Below, piece after piece: positions 1 through 8,146 of a stretch of 64,000 nucleotides of DNA. How positions within the stretch are numbered: position 1 is the first letter of the stretch; each line of letters starts with the position of its first letter. Below the pieces are notes generated by a model. It searched no databases, was not told where the DNA came from, and saw only the letters and a list, made by a program, of their open reading frames with translations. Made by a program: the position numbers and the translations under genes. Origin of the DNA: Leisingera aquaemixtae (lineage in GTDB: Bacteria > Pseudomonadota > Alphaproteobacteria > Rhodobacterales > Rhodobacteraceae); contig NZ_CYSR01000034.1 of the NCBI RefSeq assembly GCF_001458395.1, positions 17,453 to 81,452 of the forward strand. Direction: 5' to 3'.

Positions 1-1084
1 GCACCGGCTCGCCGCTGATCATGCTTTCGTCGATGTAGGAGCTGCCCGAGACAATCTCGCCGTCCACAGCGATGCGTTCGCCCGGGCGGACACGGATCAG
101 ATCCCCTGCCCCGATCTCCTCCACCGGGGTCTCCACCGCCTCGCCAGCGGCGACAACCATGGCGGTTTTCGGCTGCAGCCCGGCCAGCTTGCGGATGGCG
201 GCGCCGGTGCGCCCCTTGGCGCGCGCTTCCAGGAACCGGCCGGTCAGGATCAGCACCACGATCACCGCCGCGGCCTCGTAATAGACATTGGCAGTGCCTG
301 CCGGCAGCAGCCCGGGCGCGAACGTGGAGATGACCGAAAACCCGTAAGCCGCAGAAGTGCCCAGCGCCACCAGCGCATTCATATCAGGCGCGCCCCGGAA
401 CAGCGCCGGGAAGCCCTTGGTGTAGAACTGCCGCCCCGGCCCTGCCAGCACGAGGGTGGTCAGGGCACATTGCAGCAAATAACTGTTTTGCATACCGATA
501 TTGGCCGCCACCCAGTGGTGCAGCGCCGGGATTATGTGGCTGCCCATCTCGATCAGGAAGACTGGCAGCGTCAGCACCGCCGCGATCAGCACCTGCCGCC
601 CCAGCGCGGCAATCTCATCCGCCTTGCGCTGGCTTGCCTGCTCCGCCTCATCCGGGGCACCGCTGCTCAGCCGCGCCGGATAACCCGCTCCTGTCACCGT
701 GCGGGCCAGATCGGCGGCCCGGACCGCCCCGGTCAGGAACCGGACCTGCGCGGTTTCGCTGGCCAGGTTCACACGCGCCTCCAGCACCCCCGGCACCGCC
801 AGAAGCGCCCGCTCCACCCGCCCCACACAGGACGCGCAGGTCATACCGCTGAGCGCCAGGGTCACCTCGGACTCAGCCGCCGGATAGCCTGCGGATTTCA
901 GCGCATCCGTCAGCTGAACCAGTTTCACCTCCGGCACAGCCTCGACCTGGCCGGTTGCGTTTGCAAGGTTCACGGATGCCGCTTGAACCCCCTCAACGCC
1001 CGCCAGGGCACGTTCGGCGCGCCCGGCACAGCCTGCGCAGCTCAGGTTGGTAATTTGCAGTGATATACGGGTGTTTTCTGACAT
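1..1084 (-). CDS. copA: Copper-translocating P1B-type ATPase, N-terminal 361 codons; C-terminus lies outside the window
   Basis: Pumps monovalent copper out across the inner membrane using ATP. Seen: two heavy-metal-binding domains with CxxC sites, LSCAGC (Cys16/Cys19) and MTCASC (Cys83/Cys86). Hydrophobic transmembrane segments follow at about residues 160-285. Then comes the start of the actuator domain, and the SGEP dephosphorylation motif sits at residues 357-360 at the window edge. The phosphorylation DKTG motif, the CPC membrane site and the ATP-binding domain must lie beyond base 1. The ATG at 1084 is the first Met ahead of the first metal domain, and a CueR-like promoter lies just upstream. 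Two N-terminal domains and that promoter favour copper or silver over zinc or cadmium. cueR is often nearby but is not seen here. Confidence 0.93.
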   Translation of the reverse strand, partial: MSENTRISLQITNLSCAGCAGRAERALAGVEGVQAASVNLANATGQVEAVPEVKLVQLTDALKSAGYPAAESEVTLALSGMTCASCVGRVERALLAVPGVLEARVNLASETAQVRFLTGAVRAADLARTVTGAGYPARLSSGAPDEAEQASQRKADEIAALGRQVLIAAVLTLPVFLIEMGSHIIPALHHWVAANIGMQNSYLLQCALTTLVLAGPGRQFYTKGFPALFRGAPDMNALVALGTSAAYGFSVISTFAPGLLPAGTANVYYEAAAVIVVLILTGRFLEARAKGRTGAAIRKLAGLQPKTAMVVAAGEAVETPVEEIGAGDLIRVRPGERIAVDGEIVSGSSYIDESMISGEPV

Positions 1085-1113
1085 GGGAGACCTGCGGTTT
1101 TGTCCTATGCTGG

Positions 1114-1146
1114 ATCATATGAGGGTTCCAGTCAGGGGAAGGTCAA
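1114..1146 (-). promoter_or_regulatory. CueR/MerR-type copper-responsive promoter of copA
   Basis: On the minus strand a -35 TTGACC (1146-1141) is followed by the operator arms ACCTTCC (1143-1137) and GGAA (1129-1126). They are separated by the 7-bp spacing typical of CueR. A -10-like CATATGAT follows at 1121-1114. The spacer is 19 bp, the overlong length at which MerR-family activators act. The left arm matches the known E. coli copA operator exactly; the right arm diverges after GGAA. The position, about 30 bp before the copA ATG, fits. A CueR homologue is not visible in the window. Confidence 0.7.
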
Positions 1147-1437
1147 GGCCCCGCGGCAAGATTCCTTCCCAAAACTGGAAGCCTGCGGGCAAGCAGCTGG
1201 AAAAGGCGGTTTCTTTCTTCCTTGGCCGATGGCGCGGACCGCTGCTCAGCCGTCGCATTCGGGGCCAAGCCCAGCACGCCGGGACTGATAGGGTGCCGAG
1301 GCGGCGCTTGCGTGCGCCGGCCTGCAAATGTAACGCTGAGGCAATCAGACCCGCGGTGCTGCTGCTGGCAACGCATTCACCCCGGTCCCGCCCTAGGGCG
1401 GCCCGGCCCCGGAGAATTTGGACGAAGGACCAGTCAC
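1147..1437. other. Intergenic region between copA and the formaldehyde dehydrogenase gene
   Basis: No convincing gene. Short open frames on both strands lack ribosome-binding sites and resemble nothing I know. It should hold the promoter of the dehydrogenase gene, but I cannot pick out a clear -35/-10 pair. Confidence 0.5.
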
Positions 1438-2553
1438 ATGATCAAAACCCGCGCCGCCGTTGCGGTTGCCCCCGGCAAACCGCTGGAAATCATGGAGGTG
1501 AACCTCGAAGGCCCCAAGGCGGGTGAGGTTCTGGTGGAAATCAAGGCAACCGGCCTCTGCCACACCGATGAATTCACCCGGTCGGGCGATGACCCCGAAG
1601 GCATCTTCCCGGCGATCCTGGGCCATGAGGGCGCAGGCGTCGTGGTCGAAGTCGGCGAGGGCGTGACCAGCCTGAAACCCGGCGACCACGTGATCCCGCT
1701 TTACACGCCCGAATGCCGCGAGTGCGAATACTGCCTCAACCCCAAGACCAACCTTTGCCAGGCGATCCGCTCCACCCAGGGCCAGGGGCTGCTGCCCGAT
1801 GGCACCACCCGTTTCTCGATGCTGGACGGCACCCCGATCCATCACTACATGGGCTGCTCGACCTTTGCGAACCACACCGTGGTGCCGGAAATCGCGCTGG
1901 CGAAAATCCGGGAGGACGCGCCGTTTGACAAGGTCTGCTACATCGGCTGCGGCGTCACCACCGGTATCGGCGCGGTGATCAACACCGCCAAGGTGGAAAT
2001 TGGCTCCCGCGCGGTGGTCTTTGGCCTCGGCGGCATCGGCCTCAACGTGATCCAGGGCTTGCGTCTGGCCGGTGCCGACCAGATCGTCGGTGTCGACCTG
2101 AACCCGGGCAAGGTCGAAATGGCCGAGAAGTTCGGCATGACCGACTTCGTCAACCCCGCTGAGGTCGAGGGCGACCTGGTGGCGCATCTGGTCGAGCTGA
2201 CCGGCGGCGGCGCGGATTACACCTTTGACGCCACAGGCAATGTGCAAGTGATGCGCACTGCATTGGAATGCGCCCACAAAGGCTGGGGTGAAAGCATCAT
2301 CATCGGCGTGGCGCCCGCAGGGGCCGAGATTTCGACCCGCCCGTTCCAGCTGGTCACCGGCCGCAGCTGGCGCGGCACCGCCTTTGGCGGCGCATCAGGC
2401 CGCACCGACGTTCCGAAGATCGTCGACTGGTACATGGACGGTAAGATCGAGATCGACCCGATGATCACTCACAAGCTGACCCTGGATCAGATCAACGAAG
2501 GTTTCGACCTGATGCACGAGGGCAAATCCATCCGCGCCGTGGTCGAATTCTGA
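1438..2553 (+). CDS. frmA: S-(hydroxymethyl)glutathione dehydrogenase / class III alcohol dehydrogenase
   Basis: Oxidises S-hydroxymethylglutathione, the adduct of formaldehyde and glutathione, to S-formylglutathione with NAD+ in the cytosol. The product is 371 residues, the usual length. Seen: catalytic zinc ligands Cys41 and His63 in GHEGAG with Glu64, the four structural-zinc cysteines Cys93, Cys96, Cys99 and Cys107, and the Rossmann motif GLGGIGLNV. The frame is open further upstream, but the ATG at 1438 starts the family-typical [10 protein letters not shown] and has a GAAGGA-like site before it. No formylglutathione hydrolase lies next to it. Formaldehyde released by the demethylating oxidoreductase encoded at 38.5 kb would be a plausible source of substrate; that link is inference. 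The synonyms adhC and flhA are also used. Confidence 0.95.
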   Translation: MIKTRAAVAVAPGKPLEIMEVNLEGPKAGEVLVEIKATGLCHTDEFTRSGDDPEGIFPAILGHEGAGVVVEVGEGVTSLKPGDHVIPLYTPECRECEYCLNPKTNLCQAIRSTQGQGLLPDGTTRFSMLDGTPIHHYMGCSTFANHTVVPEIALAKIREDAPFDKVCYIGCGVTTGIGAVINTAKVEIGSRAVVFGLGGIGLNVIQGLRLAGADQIVGVDLNPGKVEMAEKFGMTDFVNPAEVEGDLVAHLVELTGGGADYTFDATGNVQVMRTALECAHKGWGESIIIGVAPAGAEISTRPFQLVTGRSWRGTAFGGASGRTDVPKIVDWYMDGKIEIDPMITHKLTLDQINEGFDLMHEGKSIRAVVEF

Positions 2554-2583
2554 TCCTCAGAATTGATGTGAAACAGATGAAAT

Positions 2584-2608
2584 GCAGGCCCAGGGGCCTG
2601 CGTTTTTT
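2584..2608 (+). terminator. Rho-independent terminator after frmA
   Basis: Hairpin GCAGGCC-cagg-GGCCTGC (2584-2601) followed by six T (2603-2608). It stands between frmA and the convergent spoVR-family gene and may serve both directions weakly. Confidence 0.9.
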
Positions 2609-2632
2609 CGCGCAAAAGTTGTCAGCTGGCAA

Positions 2633-4147
2633 TCAGTGTTCGCTTGCGGTTTCCACCGCATCCAGCCTGACACCGTAACCCCAAAGCCGGCGCAGGTGCT
2701 TCAGCACCTCTTCCTGTTCCTCTTCATCCAGGTGGATGCCGTCGCGCACGGTGTGGGTCAGTTTCAGCTCCCGGTCGCCGCGCAGGTCCGCGTCCGTCAC
2801 CTGAATGTCCGGCTCCAGATAGGCCAGGTCATACTGCTTGGCCAGATCGCGCCGGATCGCCTTATAGCCGGCCCGGTTGTGGATCTGGCTGACAACCAGA
2901 TTGGGCAGATCCGCGTCATTGGTCAGCGTGAACAGCTTGAACTTGCGGATCAGGTTCGGAGACAGGAACTGCTGGATGAAGCTTTCGTCGCGGTAATTCG
3001 CCCAGGCATCGCGCAGCACACCGCGCCAGTCCGGGTTGCCGGCAAAATCCGGGAACCATTCACGGTCTTCGTCGGTCGGGTTCTGGCAGATCCGGCGGAT
3101 GTCCTGCATCATCGCAAAACCCAGCGCATAGGGGTTGATGCCCGAATAGCGCGGATCGTCGTACTCCGGCTGCATCACCACATTGGTGTGGCTGTGCAGC
3201 ATCTCCATAAAGGCGCCTTCGGTGATCTGGCCCTGCTCATAAAGCTTGTTGATGATGTAGTAATGCACAAAGGTCGCGCAGCCCTCGTTCATCACCTTGG
3301 TCTGTTTCTGCGGATAGAGGTACTGCGCCAGCATCCGCACGATGCGCAGGATCTCGCACTGCCAGGGCTCCAGCTTCGGGCTGTGCTTCTCCAGGAAATA
3401 CAGCAGGTTTTCCTGCGGCAGGTTCATCTGCTTGCGGCGCGCGCTGAAGGAGGCGTCCTCTGGCTGTTCCAGCTTGTCCCGGCCCAGGGTGGAGTCGGTC
3501 CAGATATCCAGCACGCTCTGGCTGCTCTCATAGCCCTCGCGCACCTTCTGCATGGCGACCAGCTCCTCGCTGGTCGGCTTGGGCGGGCGGCCATAGCGGA
3601 ACACGCCCTGAGACTGCAGCGCATGGGCGGCGTCCAGCACCTCCTCCACCGCGCTGAGGCCGTAACGCTGCTCGCAGGCGGCGATGTAGTTCTTGGCAAA
3701 GGCCAGATAGTCGTGAATGCCCGCGGCATCGGTCCATTGCTGGAACAGGTAGTTGTTCTTGAAGAAATGGTTATGGCCAAACGCCGCATGCGCCATCACC
3801 AGGGTCTGCATCGCCATGGTGTTTTCTTCCATGTTGTAACTGATGCAGGGGTTCGAATTGATCACGATCTCATAGGCCAGGCCCTGGCGGCCGGTCCGGT
3901 ACAGCGCCTCGTCGCGGGCGAAATGCTTGCCGAAGGACCAGTGCTGATACATCAGCGGCAGGCCGACGCAGGAATAGGCGTCCAGCATCTGCTCGGCTGA
4001 GATGATTTCGATCTGGTTGGGATAGACATCCAGCCCGAGGTCTTCGAGCGCGATCTGCTCGATGGCGTCGCGCGCCTTCTCCATCAGCTCGAAAGTCCAT
4101 TCCGGCCCGTCGAACAGCGGCGTGCGCGCCGTTTCAGCTGCCTGCAT
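2633..4147 (-). CDS. SpoVR family protein (YcgB-like)
   Basis: Member of the SpoVR/YcgB family, named for Bacillus stage V sporulation protein R but widespread in non-sporulating proteobacteria. Its biochemical role is unsettled. The 504 residues match the family length. Typical family sequence is seen early, for example NPCISYNMEENTMAMQ and the His-rich HAAFGHNHFF (residues about 125-140), and the Tyr/Trp-rich N-terminal half is also typical. It is the last gene of a three-gene set with the PrkA-type kinase and the YeaH-type protein and overlaps the latter by 14 bp, so the two are probably translationally coupled. The same trio is conserved in many proteobacteria and is linked to stationary-phase or nutrient stress in enterobacteria. 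A common role with the kinase is inference. Confidence 0.92.
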   Translation of the reverse strand: MQAAETARTPLFDGPEWTFELMEKARDAIEQIALEDLGLDVYPNQIEIISAEQMLDAYSCVGLPLMYQHWSFGKHFARDEALYRTGRQGLAYEIVINSNPCISYNMEENTMAMQTLVMAHAAFGHNHFFKNNYLFQQWTDAAGIHDYLAFAKNYIAACEQRYGLSAVEEVLDAAHALQSQGVFRYGRPPKPTSEELVAMQKVREGYESSQSVLDIWTDSTLGRDKLEQPEDASFSARRKQMNLPQENLLYFLEKHSPKLEPWQCEILRIVRMLAQYLYPQKQTKVMNEGCATFVHYYIINKLYEQGQITEGAFMEMLHSHTNVVMQPEYDDPRYSGINPYALGFAMMQDIRRICQNPTDEDREWFPDFAGNPDWRGVLRDAWANYRDESFIQQFLSPNLIRKFKLFTLTNDADLPNLVVSQIHNRAGYKAIRRDLAKQYDLAYLEPDIQVTDADLRGDRELKLTHTVRDGIHLDEEEQEEVLKHLRRLWGYGVRLDAVETASEH

Positions 4148-5471
4148 ACTGCGCTCCCTTAACCTTGGGGAGGAAGAACTCCCGGAAAATCGGATAGATA
4201 TGGCCCGGCTGCGAAACCCGCTGCATCTCGAAATGCTGCGCCTGCGCCTTCACCTCGCGGTAGTTCTGCCACAGGTCTTCGCCTGCTTCGGGGTTGTTCA
4301 GCAGCATCTCCGCCGCCTCATCGACGATTTCCACATAGGCATAGAACTGGCTGACCGGCAGCAGGTCGTTCAGCAGCAGCTTCTTGCACCTGACCGAGTC
4401 ATTGCCGAAGTTCTCGCCGTCGGAGGCCTGGGCGCCGTAGATGTTCCATTCATCCGGCGGATAGCGCTCCTCGATGATCTCCTTCATCTTCTCGAGCGCG
4501 GTGGAGACAATGGTGCCGCCGGTTTCGCGGGCATAGAAGAAGGTCTCCTCATCCACTTCCTGGGCGTGGTGGGTATGGCGCACAAAGACCAGCTCTGTGT
4601 GCTCATAGCAGCGTTCCAGAAACAGGTGCAGCAGCAGGAAGAAGCGTTTCGCCAAGTCCTTCTCGCGCTCCTGCATGGAGCCGGAGACATCCATCAGGCA
4701 GAACACCACGGCGCGGGAGTTGCGGATTTTTTCCGGAACAAAGGTGTCGTAGCGCAGGTCCAGCGGGTCGATATAGCCGACCACCTTGCGTTTGCGGATG
4801 ATGCCGTCGAGCTTTTTCCGCAACGCCTCCAGGAAATCTTCCTGCGGCGGTGTGCGGTCGTCCAGCGCCTCCAGTTCGGCGATCTGCTCTTCCAGATCGC
4901 GCTGGGACTTGGTGGTGGGACGCTGCAAGGCGATCCGGCGGCCCAGAGAGTTGCGCATGGTGCGCACCAGGTTGAGGTTGTTGGGCGTCCCGGCAGTTGT
5001 CAGGCCGGCGCGGCGGGTTCCGATGGTCTCGGTTTCCACCGTGGCCTTTTCCACAAGGTCCGGCAGCTCCAGCCCTTCGAACAGGATTTCCAGATATTCC
5101 TCCTGAGTCAGGGTGAAGGAAAACTCGTCCTCGCCATCGCCTTCCTCAGAGGCCTTGCGGCCGCCCTGCCCGGCGCCGCCTTGCGGCCGTTTGATGGTGT
5201 CGCCGACAACAAAATCCTTGTTGCCGGGCAGCACGTGACGGCGCAGGCCGCCCTTGGAGGAATGGAAGAACCGCGGCTCCTTCAGCCCCCTCGACGGGAT
5301 CGTGACCTTTTCGCCGCCGTCCGGGACACCGCTTCCGCTTTGGATCGACTTCCCGCGGACCGACTGGTCGACGCGCTCCTTAATATTCTCCCGGGCCCGC
5401 CGCAGGAACCGCTGGCGGTTCCCGAGGCTCTTGCCCTTCGGATTGGCGCGCCTGTCGATGAAATGATGCAT
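4134..5471 (-). CDS. yeaH: YeaH/YhbH family protein (DUF444)
   Basis: 445-residue DUF444 protein. The C-terminal half carries a von Willebrand A-like fold with a MIDAS-type DVSGSMQ motif (about residue 270). The N-terminal part is basic and charged (FIDRRANPKGKSLGN) with a Gly/Lys-rich linker. It is encoded directly between the PrkA-type kinase (18 bp gap upstream) and the SpoVR-family gene (14 bp overlap). Family members occur almost always with a PrkA homologue, and genetic data in enterobacteria suggest that they act together in stress responses. The VWA domain suggests a protein-interaction role, perhaps presenting targets to the AAA+/kinase protein; that is inference. A GAGGAG site precedes the ATG. 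Confidence 0.93.
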   Translation of the reverse strand: MHHFIDRRANPKGKSLGNRQRFLRRARENIKERVDQSVRGKSIQSGSGVPDGGEKVTIPSRGLKEPRFFHSSKGGLRRHVLPGNKDFVVGDTIKRPQGGAGQGGRKASEEGDGEDEFSFTLTQEEYLEILFEGLELPDLVEKATVETETIGTRRAGLTTAGTPNNLNLVRTMRNSLGRRIALQRPTTKSQRDLEEQIAELEALDDRTPPQEDFLEALRKKLDGIIRKRKVVGYIDPLDLRYDTFVPEKIRNSRAVVFCLMDVSGSMQEREKDLAKRFFLLLHLFLERCYEHTELVFVRHTHHAQEVDEETFFYARETGGTIVSTALEKMKEIIEERYPPDEWNIYGAQASDGENFGNDSVRCKKLLLNDLLPVSQFYAYVEIVDEAAEMLLNNPEAGEDLWQNYREVKAQAQHFEMQRVSQPGHIYPIFREFFLPKVKGAQYAGS

Positions 5472-5489
5472 GTTGCACAGCGCTCCTCT

Positions 5490-7424
5490 TTAGCCCGCCT
5501 TGTTGACGCGCATGTACCATTCGACCAGGCGCCGGACCTGGCGGTCGGTGTAGCCGTGGCCGCGCATCCGCTCGACGAACTCCTGGTGCTTGCTCTCGGT
5601 CTTGCTGTCCTTCTTGGACCCGAAGGAAATCACCGGCAGCAGTTCCTCGACCTGGCTGAACATGTGCTTCTCGATCACGTCGCGCAGCTTCTCATAGGAG
5701 TTCCAGGCCGGGTTCGAGCCGGTATTGGCGCGGTGGCGCAGCGCGAACTTGACCACCTCGTTGCGGAAGTCCTTGGGATTGGCGATGCCGACCGGCTTCT
5801 CGATCTTGCTCAGCTCCGCATCCAGCACCTCGCGGTTGTAAAGCTGGCCGGTATCCGGATCCTTGTAGTCCTGCTCTTCGATCCAGGCATCAGCATAGGC
5901 GATGTAGCGGTCAAAGACGTTCTGGCCGTATTCGGTATAACTTTCGAGGTACGCCTTCTGGATTTCGTTGCCGATGAACTCCTCATAGCGGGGCGCCAGC
6001 TCGGTCTTGATGAACTCAAGATACTTCTGCTCCGTCTCTTGCGGGAACTGCTCGCGCTTGATCATCTGCTCCAGCACATACATCAGATGCACCGGGTCCG
6101 CTGCTACCTCGTTGGTGTCGAAGTTGAAGGTGGTCGACAGCACCTTGAAGGCAAAGCGTGTGGAGATGCCGTTCATGCCCTCGTCGACGCCGGCGCGGTC
6201 CTGGTATTCCTGCACCGTCTTGGCCTTGGGATCGGTGTCCTTCAGGCTTTCGCCGTCATAGACGCGCATTTTCGAGTAGAGGTTGGAGTTCTCATGCGGC
6301 TTCAGGCGGGTCAGCACCGAGAAGCGGCTGAGGATCTTCAGCGTCTCCGGCGCGCAGGGCGCGTTGCGCAGTTCGCTGTTCTCGATCAGCTTTTCATAGA
6401 TCGAGGTTTCGTCCGAGACCCGCAGGCAGTAGGGCACCTTGACGATCGACACCCGGTCGATGAAGGCCTCGTTGTTCTTGTTGTTCTTGAAGGACTGCCA
6501 TTCGCTCTCATTCGAGTGCGCCAGGATCAGGCCGCTGAAGGGGATGGCGCCGAAGCTTTCGGTGCCCATGTAATTGCCTTCCTGGGTCGCCGTCAGCAGC
6601 GGGTGCAGCATCTTGATCGGCGCCTTGAACATCTCGACGAATTCCAGGATGCCCTGGGTCGCCCGGTTCAGGCCGCCGGAGAAGCTGTAGGCATCCGGAT
6701 TGTCCTGGCTGAAATGCTCCAGCTGGCGGATGTCGACCTTGCCGACCAGGGTCGAGATATCCTGGTTGTTCTCATCGCCCGGCTCCACCTTGGCCACGCA
6801 GATCCGGCGCAGCCGCGACGGGTGCAGGCGCACGACCGAGAATTTGTTGATATCGCCGTCAAATTCATCCAGCCGCTGCACCGCCCAAGGCGACATCAGC
6901 CCCGGCAAACGGTGCTGGGCAATGCCGTATTCCTCCTCCAGCACCTTGCCCATGCGGACCGGATCGAACAGGCCCAGCGGGCTTTCGAAAATCGGTGAGA
7001 TCTGATTGCCGGCCTTCAGCACATAGATCGGCTGGTCTTCCATCAGCCGCTTCAGGCGTTCCGCCAGCGAAGATTTGCCGCCGCCGACCGGCCCCAGCAG
7101 GTAAAGGATCTGCTTGCGCTCTTCCAAGCCTTGCGCGGCGTGGCGGAAGTAGCCGACGATCCGCTCAATCGTGTCTTCCATGCCGTAGAAGTCGTGGAAG
7201 GCGCTGTACCGCTTGATCGTTCGGTTCTGAAAGATCGGCCCGAGACGCGAGTCCTTGGACGTGTCTACCAGTTCCTCTTCGCCAATTGCCTTCAGCATCC
7301 TCTCGGCGACGTTCGCGTACAGGCTTGGATCGTCGCGGCAGGCATTCAAATACTCCTGCAGCGGCATTTCCTGCTCGCGCGTTTCGCCGTACTGCTCTGC
7401 AAAAAGTTCGGCAATGTCTTTCAT
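5490..7424 (-). CDS. prkA: PrkA family serine protein kinase (YeaG-like)
   Basis: 644 residues. The N-terminal two thirds form an AAA+ ATPase domain with Walker A GPVGGGKS (about residues 109-116). The C-terminal third matches the PrkA kinase-like domain related to HPr kinase. In Bacillus and E. coli homologues take part in sporulation or in nitrogen-starvation survival, and a protease-like activity has also been reported for Bacillus PrkA. It is the first gene of the prkA-yeaH-spoVR operon. An AGGAGG site lies 11 bp before the ATG. The long region upstream should contain the operon promoter; I see no clear alternative-sigma signature there. Confidence 0.94.
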   Translation of the reverse strand: MKDIAELFAEQYGETREQEMPLQEYLNACRDDPSLYANVAERMLKAIGEEELVDTSKDSRLGPIFQNRTIKRYSAFHDFYGMEDTIERIVGYFRHAAQGLEERKQILYLLGPVGGGKSSLAERLKRLMEDQPIYVLKAGNQISPIFESPLGLFDPVRMGKVLEEEYGIAQHRLPGLMSPWAVQRLDEFDGDINKFSVVRLHPSRLRRICVAKVEPGDENNQDISTLVGKVDIRQLEHFSQDNPDAYSFSGGLNRATQGILEFVEMFKAPIKMLHPLLTATQEGNYMGTESFGAIPFSGLILAHSNESEWQSFKNNKNNEAFIDRVSIVKVPYCLRVSDETSIYEKLIENSELRNAPCAPETLKILSRFSVLTRLKPHENSNLYSKMRVYDGESLKDTDPKAKTVQEYQDRAGVDEGMNGISTRFAFKVLSTTFNFDTNEVAADPVHLMYVLEQMIKREQFPQETEQKYLEFIKTELAPRYEEFIGNEIQKAYLESYTEYGQNVFDRYIAYADAWIEEQDYKDPDTGQLYNREVLDAELSKIEKPVGIANPKDFRNEVVKFALRHRANTGSNPAWNSYEKLRDVIEKHMFSQVEELLPVISFGSKKDSKTESKHQEFVERMRGHGYTDRQVRRLVEWYMRVNKAG

Positions 7425-8146
7425 CGTGGATCAAGCCTCCTGGTTAACTGGCGCCGTTCCTCCTGGCGTTCCTTCGCACGCGGACAGAGGATGCCCAGCA
7501 CGTGGGCATAGGTGTCCGCGTCAGTGTTGAGTTCTGATTTCTGCTCGGCGCCGCTGCTGGCGTCATACGTCCGGCTGGCCGCTCTTAGCGGCGGCCTGCG
7601 CCCGGTGACCAGGGCTGTCGGCGTCGTCTTTACTTACTCTCGAGCTTACACCAATTACGAACTTCTTCCTATCTGAAAGTGGTGTACTTTTAATTAATTG
7701 CCAGAATCTTTTGCGGGAAATTTTCATCACATCGAAGCGACCGCCGCATTCCGGCAGCCCTTCTGCATCGCGGCATTTCAGGGGTTTACGGGCGCGCTTC
7801 CGCCCGTGGGGGATTGCTGCAGCACATACTCTCCCTTATGGGGGAAACCGGCGCAGAATGGCTGCACTGCAGGGCGGGCCGCAACCGGAGCTGCCCCGGC
7901 TGCAGGCACCGCCCGCCCTCCCGTCCAGATGGAAAACCTTAAAAAATCTGCGGCAGACAGGACACGGTTGCCGCCTTTTTTGCCGCAGCAACGGAGCCTA
8001 GATACTGGACAGGCTGCAAAAAATCGTCTCAGTATGGCCTCAAAATGGTCGCAAAAGACGGCCGATGGGCGAAACTACAGGCAACGGAACCACGCAAAGG
8101 GCGCCTTATTCACGGCGCCGCGGCGTACAGATTGAGCGGTAGAACA
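7425..8146. other. Divergent intergenic region between prkA and the adhesin gene
   Basis: About 720 bp without a convincing gene; the small frames on the + strand lack start signals. An AT-rich patch at 7625-7720 is the likeliest prkA promoter area. A hairpin ACGGGCG-cgcttc-CGCCCGT lies at 7788-7807, and a T-run is present at 7976-7981. The adhesin promoter is expected between about 7900 and 8100 but has no obvious consensus. Confidence 0.5.

Noticed and set aside
1047..1526. Open frames between copA and frmA
   Set aside because: They overlap the promoter region and the frmA start and lack coding character.
4062..6998. A 978-codon open frame on the + strand opposite spoVR, yeaH and prkA
   Set aside because: It runs antisense to three recognised genes, has no family resemblance and results from GC-rich third positions. 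The same holds for the long antisense frames at 24011-26329 and 29308-32559.
7698..8135. A 145-codon open frame before the adhesin gene
   Set aside because: No ribosome-binding site, low-complexity Ala/Pro/Gly-rich composition and no resemblance to known proteins.
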